A stretch of 64,000 nucleotides of DNA, taken from Clytia hemisphaerica. Taxonomy: Eukaryota; Cnidaria; Hydrozoa; Leptothecata; Clytiidae. The stretch lies in assembly GCA_902728285.1 (NCBI GenBank), contig CACVBU010000852.1:349037-413036 (forward strand), given 5' to 3'. This document shows, in pieces, positions 11,401 to 23,171 of this stretch. A program made the translations under genes and the position numbers. The notes beneath the pieces are model-generated. The model was given only the letters and a program-made list of their open reading frames with translations. It did no database searches and had not been told where the DNA came from. How positions within the stretch are numbered: the stretch's first letter is position 1; each line of letters opens with the position of its first letter.

Positions 11401-14400
11401 TCAAATCTCTCTAAAACCTATTTTTATGGGAAGCTATGGTATTTTGTAGCAAAAAGCAAAAAAAAATAGAGCTTAACCTCGCTTTAGAAATTTTTTATCG
11501 CATTTTTTAGGTTTTTGTAAAATCGCAGGCCAAAATAGGAGAAAAAATCATCAAGTTTGGCATTTTCTTCTCATTGACTTCATTTTTAACCCCTACTTTT
11601 AACCATTTTTGAAATCTACATAAAATTTCCGACAATTTGATATATAACATGCATATGTTCCCGAAAAATCAACATAGGCTAAATCTGAGCCTGCTGCTAC
11701 GGTACTGAAAAAACTGCTTTGGAATGATGTCCTTATTACAGGGTTTTTTTTCAGGTATAGACTCAAAAAACTTACCAAAAGGCCTCTTTTGCAAGCTGAG
11801 TCAACTTTCTATAGGACTTGGACTGGTTAATCTATGATTTGAGGCTTTCAAATTCATTTTTTCACTGACTAGTACTAGGTCAGAGTTTTTGTCACGCCGT
11901 GACGGAAAATTTTCAATAGCCTGTAAAAATCTATGAGAGTGGAATCAGGCCTTAATTTTCTCCATGAAACATCAACCATATAGTGTTAATCAGAAACCTA
12001 AAATTGAAATTCAAAAATCAACCCACAAGATTTTCTGTAGCCCTTTTTAGTTTTTGTCACGCCGTGACGGAAAATTTGGGCCTATGTCAAAATTCCCCTA
12101 TCTTTTCGTCAATTGTACTTGAATTGAGATTTCTTTGCTTGAAAATTCTTCAAATAGGTAGAGTATATCAGAATATGCAAAAAATAGAGTCAAAAATGCA
12201 GAATTACAATGAACTAGAGGTCCTGCAAGGTGGATTTTCTCATTTTTGATCAAAATGTTTCGTAGACTAATTTTGGAAAAACCCGGTTTTTTTTTAGGAT
12301 TTAGCTCATGTTTTAACTTTCTAAGTTTATTTTTCTCATTCTAGTATGTATTTCTGACAACTTTACATTAAAATTATAATATTTCTTACAAATTCAGGAA
12401 AATAATTATATATTTCTCATTTATGATTTTTAGCGTTTCATCACTTTTTTGGCCAAAAATGGGTCATTTTTAGGCCGAAATCCAAAAAAAAACGGAATAT
12501 TAACTTGAAAATAACCCTATCATGTTATATATCAGTGGAAGCGGAATTTTGAGTAGATTTTGAATATCCAAGTTTCATGTCCTGAAAAAGAACTCAACTC
12601 AAATTATTATGCTTTAACAGCTAAAAATAGACATGGGTACGAGCTTTTTGCTTATGGCTATATCGTCAATATATTGCCTGGGAATATATTGTGTAGTGTA
12701 TGTAGCCCATAAGATATCGAAACAGAAACTTACGATCTACATCAGGGAAAATAATCAGAGGGCTTTTTCCGCCAAGTTCTAATGAAACTTTCTTCAAATT
12801 TGATTTGGCTGCAGCTTGCATAACCAGTCTTCCAGTCTGAAAATGAGAAAAATCAATTTTTAATACATTTGTTGATATAAACAATTGGCACAACCCATTG
12901 GTAAAATTCAATTCAAACCTATCTTCCAAGATCAACTCAATGGCCTGATTGTAGATGCTCAGATAATAGGGTGAAAGAGCTCGAAATTTCAGCCGAATTC
13001 GACCATTTTTAAGGTCTTCAGGCTACCCCAAAAATTTAGCCTCGTTTTGTTGAAAAACTCGTCCACAGACCCCAGGAATCAATGTTTTCAAAAAATGAAA
13101 AAAAAACACCCCAGATATTCACCCAAGGAATAAGTGAGCGAAATTTCAGGCAAATCCGACCATCTTTGAGGTCTCTAGGCTGCTCCAAAGTTCTAGCCTC
13201 GTTTTGGCGAAAAACTCGTCCCCAGGCCCCAAAAATCAAAATTTTCAAAAAATGAGTAAAGCTCCTCCAGATATTCACCCGAGGAAAAAGTGTGCAAAAT
13301 TTCAGCCAAATCCGACCATTTTTGAGGTCTCTAGGTTGCCCTAAGATTTGTGTGACACACAGACAGACAGACACAAACACATTATCAGATTCTAGCTCAA
13401 GCTGAAGTTGATAACTTAAAAGCAAACTTTTTATCTTTAACGGGAAAATGACCTTTTACCCAGCGCCTTTGTTTTAGAATGGAGAAACGTTAACTATTTG
13501 ACAAGAAGCTTACGACTCACCTCTACAGACCCTGTAAAGGCAACTTTATCGATATCCATGTGTTCTGAAATAGCAGCGCCAGCGGTCGGTCCATAACCAT
13601 TAACAAGGTTGAAAACACCTGGTGGAAAACCAGCCTAAGAGACAATTAGTGTAAGATCAATTCTCAGCAAGCTTTACTAACTTAAGCCCAGTCTCACGTT
13701 TATCGTTCATTAGTACTTGACTCTAGTAGTTCTCTCCAGATACTTCGTGATAAAATCCCTGATAAAGCTCTTTTTGATTCACTTGTGTATTTGGTTTGAA
13801 AAACCTCAGACCGTAAACATGACAATATGCTTTCAACTATTGCTTATATGAATTCTGAAATTACTCTGGTAAATTTGTTTAGGACAGAAAATTATATCTT
13901 CCTGCAATATTTAGTAAAAACTTTCCATACTGTCAGCCAAAAAGCAAAGCTTTACTAGAATACTATTACGAAAGGGACAACCAAATTACCTTAAGTGGGT
14001 AAATTTTAGCGTGGATTTGATTTAGCGGTTGGCCAAAATACGATTTTTGGCGGGAATTTAATTTGGCGATAGATCAATTTCGTAAAATTTTGCGGGGATT
14101 TAATTTGGCGATTTGCTGAATTTGGAAATTTTGGCGAGGATTTAATTTGGCGAATTTTGGCACAATTCGCCAAAGTCGCCAAATTTAATCCCTGCCAAAT
14201 TTATCCACTTAAGGTATGGCCTCTTTTACCTCTTTGATAAGAGCAGCCATGTGTAGACCGACTAAGGGTGATTGTTCTGCAGCCTTCATGACCATGGTGC
14301 ACCCACAGGCTAATGCTGGTCCGATCTTCCATGCGATCATTGCTAACGGGTAATTCCACTAATAACGGGAATAATTATTATAAAATAACTAATAACAGTG

Positions 14401-17400
14401 TCATATGGTAACGATAGCTACAAGGTTTGAAGCAGTAGAAATGTTCCTTTTGTGGCTGGAATTGGTTAACCTTTAAGGGAAAATTGGAAAAGGTTTTGGG
14501 AACATCATTTCACCACGAATAATTTAAAAGTTTTGTTTTTAAATAAGAGTGATATCGTTTGCTTACTAATCAATTTTAATTCACAAGCTTTTTCACATTG
14601 AATTGACACGAATGTGGAGCAAGATGATTAGAAAGAAGAAGAGAAAACCATTTTTTGTTTGTTTATATCAGCATAATATAACAATAGCAAGACACTGTCC
14701 TGATATGAAACGGAAACACTTATGTAAAAATAAAACCTTTAGATAAAAAACTTACAGGGATAATGGCACCGCAAACACCGATAGGTTCATGTCGTGTGTA
14801 CGCGAAAAACGCGTCCTCTGTAAGAATAAAGAAACGTATTATAATGAGAATGATACTTTAAAGGCCAAAGAAATTAGTTTATCAAAAGCGTAATTACCCT
14901 GTTATTTAAAATGTGCGACTGTAAACGCGACCGTAGTGCAGTGGTAGAGCTTCCGGCTACGGTGCACAAAGTTGTGGGTTCAAACCAATGAAGTATAAGC
15001 CCGAAGGGCTAGAAGTCAATCTCCTTGGTAGGATTTGAAGCCAACAAATCCTACCAAAGTTGCGCGGCCTTGAGCGGCTCGCCTGGTTTTTACACAAATG
15101 ACAGATTGAAACTAAAATTTACCACTAAATTTCGAAAAAAATATCAATTGTAAACAAAGGAATCAATCAATCTGTCGTCAAAACACGGCGCATTTTTTAA
15201 GGCTTCACTTTTTCTTGCCTGAGAAAGGTTAGAGATTGAACTCTAGCCCTTCGGGCTTTAAACTCAATGGTTCAAACCCCAGTCAGGTCATACAAAAGAT
15301 TCCCAAAATGGTACTTGATGCCTCTCTGCTTGATGCTCAGCAATTAAGTTAAGGATCAAGGGTAAACTGGAGCAATCCAGGGAGAAAGAGTGGCGCCCTC
15401 CCCTTACCTTCGGGTAGACAGCTATCGAAAGAGGGGCCTTCGAGTAGTCTCCGACTGCGGTCGCAGACTTACTTAGAATTATTTGTCGATGAGGAAATTT
15501 CTCCCGGTATTTCACAAATAAAATGAGAGTGGAAACAATATTCCTTGACTTGAATTCGAAATCTACTTTATTCTGTTAAAAAGAAGTAAATTTATCGACG
15601 TATATCATGAATACATACCGGATGCACCAGGTTGGAGAGTTTTTCCGGTCACTTTATCGGGCCACCCAGCATAATAAGCGAGAGTGGCTGCGGAAAACAT
15701 GGCTTCAAATTGCGCCGCTTTTAATGTTTTACCCATGTCCAATGTGATCAGCCTCTGAAAAAAAGAAATCAATTCGTTAGGTGGTGGAGGATACTTCGTC
15801 CAGGATGCAAGACTAAGAAAATAAAATGTAGGATGATTTGACATGCCCCAAAGTGCAGCCATCTTTTATCATCTATGAACCACTTGCATTATTCAAGGAT
15901 TTTAAAGGTCCGGTAGGTCTGGATATGGCAACGCAACTCATGTCGCCCTTTTTTTTAAATAAGTCAAGCGTGACAAAGAATCATTTCTTAATTTCGCAAT
16001 TAATACAGTGATCGAATGTGTTGGACGGTGAAAAAGAATGCGGCTATTATTTTCATTTTTCCCTGATGATTGAATGATTGAATAATGGTCGCAAGTAATT
16101 TACGATATGCCCTTACAGCTAATTTGTCAGAGTCTCTTTGCACTAGCTCCACTAATTTGCCCATAAGAGCGCTTCTTTGAGCTGCTGCCATAGAGCGCCA
16201 TTCTGATCCAAATTCAAAAGCATCTCTTGCAGCTTTCACAGCTAGATCAACGTCAACCTAAAAAAAGCAAAAGGTAATGGTGGAAACAATCTTTAGTTTA
16301 TACAAACTAAATTTCGTAAAAATAATCGTATAATCATAAAACGACTATAACTGTATTTACATGCATTATAAACGACTCCAGTCTATTATTATTGTAACTC
16401 AAAGAACCTTAACGTAATATATTCAAACCTTCCTTCAAAATGACGAATGGCATTGAAAACATTCTTAGTGTACAGATTGATAATCAATTAGAGAACACAT
16501 ACCTTATCGGCTTCCTGAAGTTGACAAATTTCTTGGTTATTTGCAGGGTTGATTGTTGGAAATGTTTTGCCACTAGCCGAATCGCACCACTCGTTGTTGA
16601 TGAAAAGCTTCGAAAAGAGAATAAATATTACAAGGATACTTCATCTACGCCACAGTGGTTATCCAAGCCTCCTTATTGCTACGATAGGTATTTTCTTGTC
16701 CGTTTTACCACCCTAAAACATCTCAGTTTTTTTTTTCGCACCTAAAGACAGTAGAAAAAAGTGTAACAAGTGATACTTTTATGGACCTACCTATTTGTGC
16801 ATTTAACATATTTATAATTGATATATACGTGACGTGACCATTAAACAATCATTCAGAACACAAATATTGACGATCTATTAAAATTAGTCGTTTGTTTCTT
16901 ATGAAAAAAACATTTAGAAACCAAAATTTCATGCTCTTGAAATATTCTTTCATATTCAATACTTCGTGAGGAAAAAACCATCCATCTCGTCAAAAAAATT
17001 AGTAATTTGGCTAAGAACATTAATGTATGCTTATTAATAGTGATTCTTATAGATAAACATGCGTTTTTTGAGCTGAAAAATTATTTTTTACAAAAATCTG
17101 CTCGAGCCATCTTTTACCTACTTCATGCAAAAAATCAATGATCCAATATTTCACAAAGTCCAAAAAACTCTTTTTTTGGCCGTTTTTTTTTCCAAAAATC
17201 GAGCTCCGTCACATTCAAGGGTTTATATACCGGGTGACCCACGAAAAAGTTCAGACGTTTCCCTACATCTTGAGGCCGAACAAATGTCCCAAAGTGCTTG
17301 GAGTTTTGATATTTCGAAAGTAGATATCCTAACTTAAAATTTGAGCTATCACTTTTTAAATTTGACCAACTTGTTCTCTACTTATGAGCTTTTAAAGTCA

Positions 17401-19161
17401 AAATTCACTTTTCGGAAAGTGTAAAAAACACGTAAAAAAGGGGTATCAAATTTGGTATTTTTAGACGTTTTTGATATACAGTTTTTGAAAAAAATCTGAA
17501 AAATCTACAAAAGCGCCAAATTTTATAAAAACTAGTCTTTTTTTAAACAAAAATTACTTTTAAAGGTGTATTTATTAATTATTAATGTCATAAAACTCGT
17601 TAAATAAGTCAATTTGTAAGTGATTTTCTAATTAATTGCATAAATTTAATACCTGTTTTTTACGTGTTTTTTACACTTTCCGAAAAGTGAATTTTGACTT
17701 TAAAAGCTCATAAGTAGAGAACAAGTCGGTCAAATTTAAAAAGTGATAGCTCAAATTTTAAGTTAGGATATCTGCTTTCTAAATATCTAAACTCCAAGCA
17801 CTTTGGTACATTTGTTCGGCCTCAAGACGTCGAGAAACGTCTGAACTTTTTCGTGGGTCACCCGGTAGTTATGCATCTTTGTGCAAAAAATCATAAACAA
17901 TGAAAGAGCCAATCTCGAGAAAAGCTAATACCTAAGTAATTGATAATAATGTGCTTATAAAAATATATCGAATTTGGCCAGTTTTTCTATAAAAACACGC
18001 CAAGCAACCAAAATTTCACGTCTAAACACACATATTCTTCAGAAGTAAGCCCTCATGAGAAAAAAACATCTATCTCATAAAAAAAATTGAGTAATTTGAC
18101 TAAGAACATTGATATATGCTTGTTAATAGTGATTCTTATAGATAAACATGCGTTTTTGAGTCAACAATTTTTTTTTTGCAAAATCATGCTTGAGTAATCT
18201 TTTACCTATGATGGTACCCTACTTTCATGCAAAAGATTAGAAAAAAATAATGATCCAATTTTTCGCAAAGTCCCAGAAAACCCGTTTTTTAGCCGTTTTT
18301 TGGCCCAAATTTGCCAAAAAACATTTTTTTCCAAAAATCAGGCTCCGTCACATTCGAGGGTTTATAGTTATGCATCTTTGTGCAAAAAATCATAAACAAT
18401 GAAAGAGCCAATCTCGAGAAAAGCTAATACCTAAGTAATTAATAATGTGCTTATAAAAAAATATCAAATTTGGCCAGTTTTTCTATAAAAACACGCCAAG
18501 CAACCAAAATTTCCTGTCTAAACACACATATTCTTCAAAAGTAAGCTCTCATGAGCAAAAAAAAAACATCTATCTCATAAAAAATTGAGTAATTGGACTA
18601 AGAACATTGATGTATGCTTGTTAATAGTGATTCTTATAGCTAAACATGCGTTTTTTGAGTCAACAAAATTTTTTTGCGAAAATCTGCTTGAGCCATCTTT
18701 TACCTATGATGGTACCCTACTTTCATGCAAAAAAATCAGAAAAAATTAATGATCCGATTTTTCACAAAGACCAAAAAATGTGTATCAATGATAGGGTAGC
18801 CAACACAAATAACGAATTTTGGGGTTCCCTGATCAATTATAAGATCCTTGCTTTATTCAGATGCTGGTACCCTTTAAGGGGTAATCAGATGGTTTAAGAT
18901 CTTTTGCATGTTAATTAAAAAACTGCAAAACTCCTTTCTAAAAATGGGTTCTTACATCAAAATTCTATTGTTTTCTTACTGAAAGTCGAAAACTTATAAA
19001 TTAAATATCTCGACTTTCAAAAAGAGTAAGGTAAAAATATTTGGAGCTTTGCTCGCTAAAATGGAAAGAATCTATAGGCAAAACAAAATCTCAAACCAAC
19101 CTTTTAAGGTGATATGATCAATATATTACCTTGGTATATTCAACTTTGGTTTCAGCAGCCA
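8462..19161 (-). CDS. ALDH1-like NAD(P)-dependent aldehyde dehydrogenase, copy A (complete, 13 exons)
   Basis: Oxidises aldehydes to carboxylic acids with NAD(P)+; the family includes retinal dehydrogenases and ALDH2. Exons, 5' to 3': 19161-19129, 16607-16503, 16257-16117, 15754-15619, 14817-14756, 14358-14230, 13634-13521, 12836-12734, 10755-10571, 9774-9610, 9191-9034, 8800-8726, 8513-8462. They sum to 1458 bp, 485 residues plus stop, with all phases agreeing. Key residues visible: PWN loop Asn161, cofactor residues Lys184 and Glu187, GSVETG turn about 237-242, general base Glu260 in LELGG, catalytic Cys294 in GQVC, and EIFGP at 391-395. The start [11 protein letters not shown] follows AATA. 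It has no mitochondrial presequence, so it is probably cytosolic. Length is slightly under the usual 500. The introns are full of inverted-repeat elements. The substrate cannot be told from sequence. Confidence 0.93.
9398..9610 (-). repeat. Tandem duplication of the exon-10 3' end plus donor inside ALDH copy A
   Basis: The 3' end of copy-A exon 10 with its donor (GAG then GTAAGG, ending 9610) is followed 106 bp downstream by a second copy (ends 9504) and then by a decayed third copy (about 9398-9440). Each unit carries the coding stretch for [16 protein letters not shown], and the second unit keeps an intact donor. The units have no acceptor of their own, so they lie inside intron 10. A degenerate counterpart is present in copy B (about 25571-25663), so the duplication predates the A/B split or was carried along by it. 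Confidence 0.85.
9818..10385. mobile_element. TA-flanked MITE interrupted by a G-rich element (nested insertion)
   Basis: The outer element runs from CATGGTTTTTTTATAAGAA (9818) to ATTCTTATAAAAAAAGCGTG (10385), flanked by TA on both sides, as in family 1. Inside it, 9838-10071 is a complete G-rich element whose ends are GGGCTCTTCCAGAAAA and TTTTCTGGAAAAGCCC. The nesting shows the outer element inserted first. Lies in intron 9 of ALDH copy A. Confidence 0.8.
9838..10071. mobile_element. G-rich inverted-repeat MITE, family 2 (GGGCTCTTCCAGAAAA ends)
   Basis: Body consists of repeated TGTCCGGGG-type phrases, ends are inverted. Further copies: 22866-23171, 24508-24794 and 37074-37329. The 37074 and 24508 copies have ATT on both sides, suggesting a 3-bp target duplication; the other two are ambiguous. 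The G runs could form quadruplexes. No coding capacity. Confidence 0.8.
11137..12708. mobile_element. 1.6-kb inverted-repeat element, GGGCTAC ends
   Basis: Left end GGGCTACTTAGACTACACAA and right end (read inward on the minus strand) GGGCTACATACACTACACAA are inverted repeats. A second inverted block (AGCAAAAAGCTCGTACCC) lies about 200 bp inside the left end and just inside the right end. The middle is AT-rich, non-coding, and holds two copies of GTCACGCCGTGACGG. A solo end of the same family is at about 23944-24065 in ALDH copy B. Lies in intron 8 of copy A. Confidence 0.7.
12965..13370. repeat. 157-bp tandem repeat ending in an ACAGACAGACA tail
   Basis: About 2.4 units with a 157-bp period (marker GAAATTTCAG near 12983, 13140 and 13297), followed by GTGTGACACACAGACAGACA. 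Open frames crossing it come from the repeat itself. In intron 7 of ALDH copy A. Confidence 0.75.
13989..14214. mobile_element. TA-flanked MITE with CCTTAAGTGG ends, next to an exon-6 donor
   Basis: 226 bp from CCTTAAGTGGGTAAATTT to its complement AAATTTATCCACTTAAGG, with TA on both sides. The inside is built of repeated GGGATTTAATTTGGCGA phrases. It starts only about 14 bp inside intron 6 of ALDH copy A, just past the donor at 14229-14228. Confidence 0.85.
14524..14745 (+). repeat. 220-bp dispersed repeat, copy 1 of 3
   Basis: Starts near TTTTGTTTTTAAATAAGAGT and ends near GGAAACACTTATGTAAAAAT. Copies with the same content lie at 44285-44505 (same orientation) and 37660-37893 (inverted, in intron 2 of ALDH copy B). 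Non-coding; the ends carry only a short imperfect inverted repeat. Confidence 0.75.
14927..15100 (+). mobile_element. tRNA-derived SINE-like copy
   Basis: Head GACCGTAGTGCAGTGGTAGA resembles a tRNA A box, and GTGGGTTCAAACC about 35 bp on resembles a B box. Arms do not form a full cloverleaf, so this is a SINE head, not a tRNA gene. In intron 4 of ALDH copy A, followed at 15246-15472 by the body of the better-preserved SINE type seen at 24128-24372. Confidence 0.6.
15246..15472 (+). mobile_element. SINE-like body related to the 24128-24372 copy
   Basis: From GGTTCAAACC (B-box-like) through CCCAAAATGGTACTTGATGC to CGACTGCGGTCGCAGACTTA it parallels the minus-strand copy at 24372-24128 nearly throughout. 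The tRNA-like A box is lost here. Confidence 0.65.
16900..18780. repeat. 498-bp tandem array (about three units), first unit interrupted
   Basis: The marker GTTATGCATCTTTGTGCAAA recurs at 17868 and 18366, giving a 498-bp period. The first unit (about 16900-17229) is interrupted by the TA-flanked element at 17230-17865 and the last breaks off at about 18780. Related single units occur at about 41330-41690, 42715-43545 and 46590-46720. In intron 1 of ALDH copy A. Confidence 0.75.
17230..17865. mobile_element. Mariner-like MITE, TA flanked, CCGGGTGACCCACGAAAAAG ends
   Basis: 636 bp with long inverted repeats: CCGGGTGACCCACGAAAAAG at the left and its complement at the right, pairing for about 230 bp per arm. 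TA lies on both sides. The neighbouring array unit at 18355-18375 provides an unoccupied site (GGGTTTATAGTTATGC). CCGGGTG termini and TA duplication fit mariner-type elements. No transposase. Confidence 0.85.
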
Positions 19162-19287
19162 TTATTTATGAAGTTCGAACTCGGAAATGGATCTAAAAGA
19201 GAAAACGCAAATACCAGTCAGAGGGTACAACACATCGAAAGATGTCGATTTTTTGTAGAGAGCGAAATCAGAGAATATAAGTAAATA

Positions 19288-19528
19288 CACGTTTTTTTAA
19301 ATAAGAACATCCAAAATTTTTGAAGCCTTCGAACTTTTTGAGTTTTAAGCCTAAAATTGTTATTAACATGTTCTTATTTTCGGCATTTTTTGAGTATTTT
19401 TTGTAGATTTTCCTAAGAAATCGGGTGTCTTTGAGTCTGCAAAACCGTAAAATGTTCTTAACTTATTCTTAACATTTTGGCAATCGAAGCCTTATATTCT
19501 TATATAGTTTGTTCTTATAAAAAACGTG
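19288..19528. mobile_element. TA-flanked MITE family 1, second copy
   Basis: 241 bp, CACGTTTTTTTAAATAAGAA at the left and complementary end TTCTTATAAAAAACGTG at the right, TA on both sides. Internally very close to 484-722. About 125 bp upstream of the start codon of ALDH copy A, so it may sit in its promoter or 5' UTR. Confidence 0.85.
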
Positions 19529-20767
19529 TAATGTAATGTATTATCAAAATGCAACAGTAATACGATGCACAATTGTGTTGTTTACTTATTTCGACACTGT
19601 AATATACAAAATGGCTGGCTTCTTGAACCCTGAACAAACTATGATTCTTTCTTCTAGAAAACACTATTAACTTTAACTGAGCAAGTACTTAAGAAAAGAA
19701 AAATGACATGTTACTTCATAAACTCCACAAAACTTTTTCAGGTTTCTTCAAATTTGTGATGTAAATTCAATTCCTTAATTATCATCTAAAATAAAAGGAA
19801 AACTTTAGAAAGGGGATTGTTACATGATTACATACACATAATTAAGACCATGAAGGCTTCGGAAGACTGATGGAGCTTGCTGGCTTTGAACAAGAGCAAG
19901 GCAGACATTTTCCCGAGGGCTGTAGAGGCCATAACTGAAAATCTATGAGATGTATGTTTGCTTAGTCTTAATTGCGGTTTACCTTATTCTGTTTCTATAA
20001 ACGAAAAAGGAACAATATAATCTAGGCTGTAAAACCTTACGCGCAAAACGAGCATTATTGGCAGTTATGAATATCCGTTGAAAAGCTTTCACGAAATAAT
20101 TACATAGAAATCAAAATAACTAATTTTCAGCGACAGGTGCAAAGCGATATGGAAGTCTTATTGGTTGAGCCTACTTTCATCACACAAATTGACTAAACTA
20201 TCCATTCTATCTATCTGAAATTCCGATGGCGGATTGGCGGCCGCCCACACTAAAGCTTTAAAGGAGAGGGTCAATTTCCCAACAAACAGAGAGGAATGAT
20301 AGTCAGCCTTTGATGTGCCGCATCCCCAGTCGGGTTCATTTACCCTTGCGCATAAACCTGATAATATCTGAACCGGACCCACCGATCCCCGAAAACGAGG
20401 GCTTGGGTACAGGCCTCCGGCTGCAAAATCCTTGACGCGGTTTTGCACAATTCCGTAATCTAGACCTTCCCGGACCAGATGTTGAAAATTGTTCCAACCT
20501 TCAGAGCTTTAGCGTGTCGGATGAAAAGTTCCGCATTTGGATGCCAGATAACCGTGATAATAAGGACTTACCAAGCAAGAGTTGGTCAGAGTGTGTATCG
20601 GTGAAATGCAAATTTGAGTCTTTTCTGCAGCCAATAGCACCCGTGTGTGTCGTATTTATGATACTGCAAAAAAAGTCCCGACCGCTTTTTCTTTTACACT
20701 GCACGAATTTGTGTGCTTGTTTTAACACGTTTGACCACAAAATTTTTTTCATGTTTCAATTCACGTA

Positions 20768-21005
20768 TAAGTTTTTTTTATAAGAACATCCAAAATTTTT
20801 CAAGCCTTCAGATTTTCTTAACTTTGAGCTTTAATGTCCTTAACATGCTCTTATTTTCACCATTTTGTGAGTATTTTTGTAAATTTTCCTAAGAAATCGG
20901 GTGTTTTAGCGTCTACAAAGCCTTAAAATGTTCTTAACTTGTTCTTAACATTTTGGCTATCGAAGCCGTATGTTCTTATATAGTTTGTTCTTACAAAATA
21001 ACCGC
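20768..21005. mobile_element. TA-flanked MITE family 1, third copy
   Basis: Same internal sequence as 484-722 and 19288-19528; the right end is degraded (TTCTTACAAAATAACCGCG). Left boundary uncertain by a few bases. Confidence 0.7.
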
Positions 21006-22334
21006 GTAGTTTATTTCTTGCTTGTTTACTTTGGGCTTGTGTAAAGACGTTGCGGAATTTGTGTTGTTTAAGTTCACGTGAGAGCATATTTTTTGTTCAT
21101 ATGGTTTATTATATAATACTTCTGATATTTTAATGCTGTAATTCACACCCCTGTCCCATTGATCCGATGAAGAAATTTCTGATAGTGGTGGGATGGGATA
21201 AAAGTGGAAATTCATTCCATTTTTACGACCGGGAATTACGAATTCTATTGTAAATATCCATCCCAAGAGTGATATAATTTAAAATTTTAACGACAAAATT
21301 ATGTAACTGTACTGTTGTGAATGTTATTTGCAGTTCTTTATATAAGAAACCACACACCAAAGACGAATACATATGTGGGGATAAAATTAGCTGCAAAAAT
21401 ACAAAAGGTCCACCTGTGTCTGTTGCTACAGGGTATATGAAGTTTAAATTGTATGATGATATTTCGTTTTTAAAGAAAATCTAATAGGGTACTCTTCATT
21501 TTTTTAACAAAAAAGCAAGAAATAAAATCTAAATCAACTCAAATCTATTTACAAGTGTATCATGATGGAACAAAACAAACATGCAAAATCGTGAATAATG
21601 AATCACATGAACAAGATCCAATGCCAGGGCTGCCAGCCAATAATGTAGGACGTCTGAGAGCATTCAAATTGCATTTTAAAGTAAAAACCTTCTTCTTCAG
21701 TCAGCCAATCGAGGTTATATTGGGTCGAAACAATTATGCAATGTTCATGACAACCTGAAATAGAACAACAATTAAGACACGATTTAACACTGAACACGGA
21801 TGACAATTCCTGCATTAATAACACGCATGTATAATGTATAATCTATCTTTCTTCGTAAAAACAAAGAGGAATCAAAACTTAAAGGCGGACAAATTAACCA
21901 GGTTGAGGTTGTGGGCGGCGGAATTCCTACTAGGAATAGTAAGGTAGAAGCCCTCTTAAACTTTTTTTTTTTTTTTTTTTTTTTTAATAAAATATATTTC
22001 TTGTTAGGAAGTAGTCAAAACAGTTAAATATATAGATATAAACAAAGCAATGAGCGGCTAACAAATTCTAGAAGTATAACGAAATATGTGGACGTAACGT
22101 AAATAACGAAATATGTATATAGCCCTCTTAAACACTGTTAGTCATAAAGCTGATAACTCTCGATATAAGCAATTAAGCAAAAATGTTCATGACAACCTGT
22201 AACTCTGACATCGACCACCATATTTCAGAGGCCATTACACTAAAAACATTTTTAGGTTTCATCCAGACTGAAATTGCAATTTTTAAAATGCTTCATCGAA
22301 ACAAAAGAGCGTGATGGTTTGATTTACCGACTAC

Positions 22335-22745
22335 TTGAGGCGTACAAAATTTCGCGAGCAGAAACTTTATTCACGAGGTCCATAAAATCGCGAAATCTAC
22401 GAAATTTACTTTCGCAAATTCGACAAAAAATAATTCTTCGTGAGCATAAACTTTCGCGCATGAGGAATATTTCTAGTAGAATGTTTAAGTTTTCGGTGCA
22501 TAAAACTATCGTTTTGATCGTTTAAATGTATTCAAACCACAATTGATGGACTTTTGCACAATATCTACACTAAATTTTATCCTTGTTATCACCAAAGAGG
22601 AAAATTTTGAGTAAATGTTCTTTACAGATTATTTTTCGCGAGCATAAAATTACCCTCTCAAGAATTTTCAAAGACATTTACTTTCGTAAAAAAGGGCTAA
22701 AATTCGCAAGTTTCTGCTCGCGAAAGTTTGTACAGCTACTAAAGT
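22335..22745. mobile_element. Inverted-repeat element with TTTCGCGAGCAGAAACTT ends
   Basis: Left TACAAAATTTCGCGAGCAGA and right complement (TCTGCTCGCGAAAGTTTGTA) define the ends; TTCGCGA/TTCGCAA motifs recur inside. A related, interrupted copy lies at about 32160-33255. Confidence 0.65.
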
Positions 22746-22865
22746 ATAAAGTTAGGTAATGGCGACCATTTTCAGAACGTTTTGAAGAATAAAAAAGTTC
22801 TATAAGAATGGAAAGATTGGTCTACATTTCTGGTAAAAATTACTATTCTGCATCGGTTTTGTAAG

Positions 22866-23171
22866 GGGCTCTTCCAATAAATGTCCATGCATTGGGGTGA
22901 AGGATATAAATGTCCAGGGGGGTGTAGTGAAAAAACTAAAAAATTTGGCTTGTCCGGGGGTAGACTTACTTATTTGGGGGTTGGGGGGGGGAATAATTTT
23001 GCTCTGTTTGGGGGCAATTTTGAATGTCAACTGATATGAGCTCGGGGGATTATAACTACTGTCCGCGGGGGGGGGGGGGGGTGTCAAAAGCCATAAATGT
23101 TTGGAGAATAAATTTCAAAAAAACGTTATACCCTCTATCCTTCCCATATTCAATCATTTTCTGAAAGAGCC
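22866..23171. mobile_element. G-rich inverted-repeat MITE family 2, second copy
   Basis: GGGCTCTTCCAATAAATGTC at the left; right end complementary (CTGAAAGAGCC). Long G runs inside. Possible TAA direct repeats outside. Directly downstream of the ALDH copy B stop codon. Confidence 0.7.

Noticed and set aside
13036-13425. 129-aa open frame with internal repeats
   Set aside because: Produced by the 157-bp tandem repeat in an ALDH intron.
14927-15000. Possible tRNA gene at GACCGTAGTGCAGTGG
   Set aside because: No complete cloverleaf; the same head is repeated at 24372 with a shared non-tRNA body, as expected for a SINE.
16900-18780. CRISPR-like array because of regular spacing
   Set aside because: Units are 498 bp of contiguous repeat without unique spacers, in a eukaryotic intron.
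20158-20470. Less AT-rich block that might be an rRNA or protein fragment
   Set aside because: I could not match it to rRNA helices or any protein family; the open frame is short and has no splice context.
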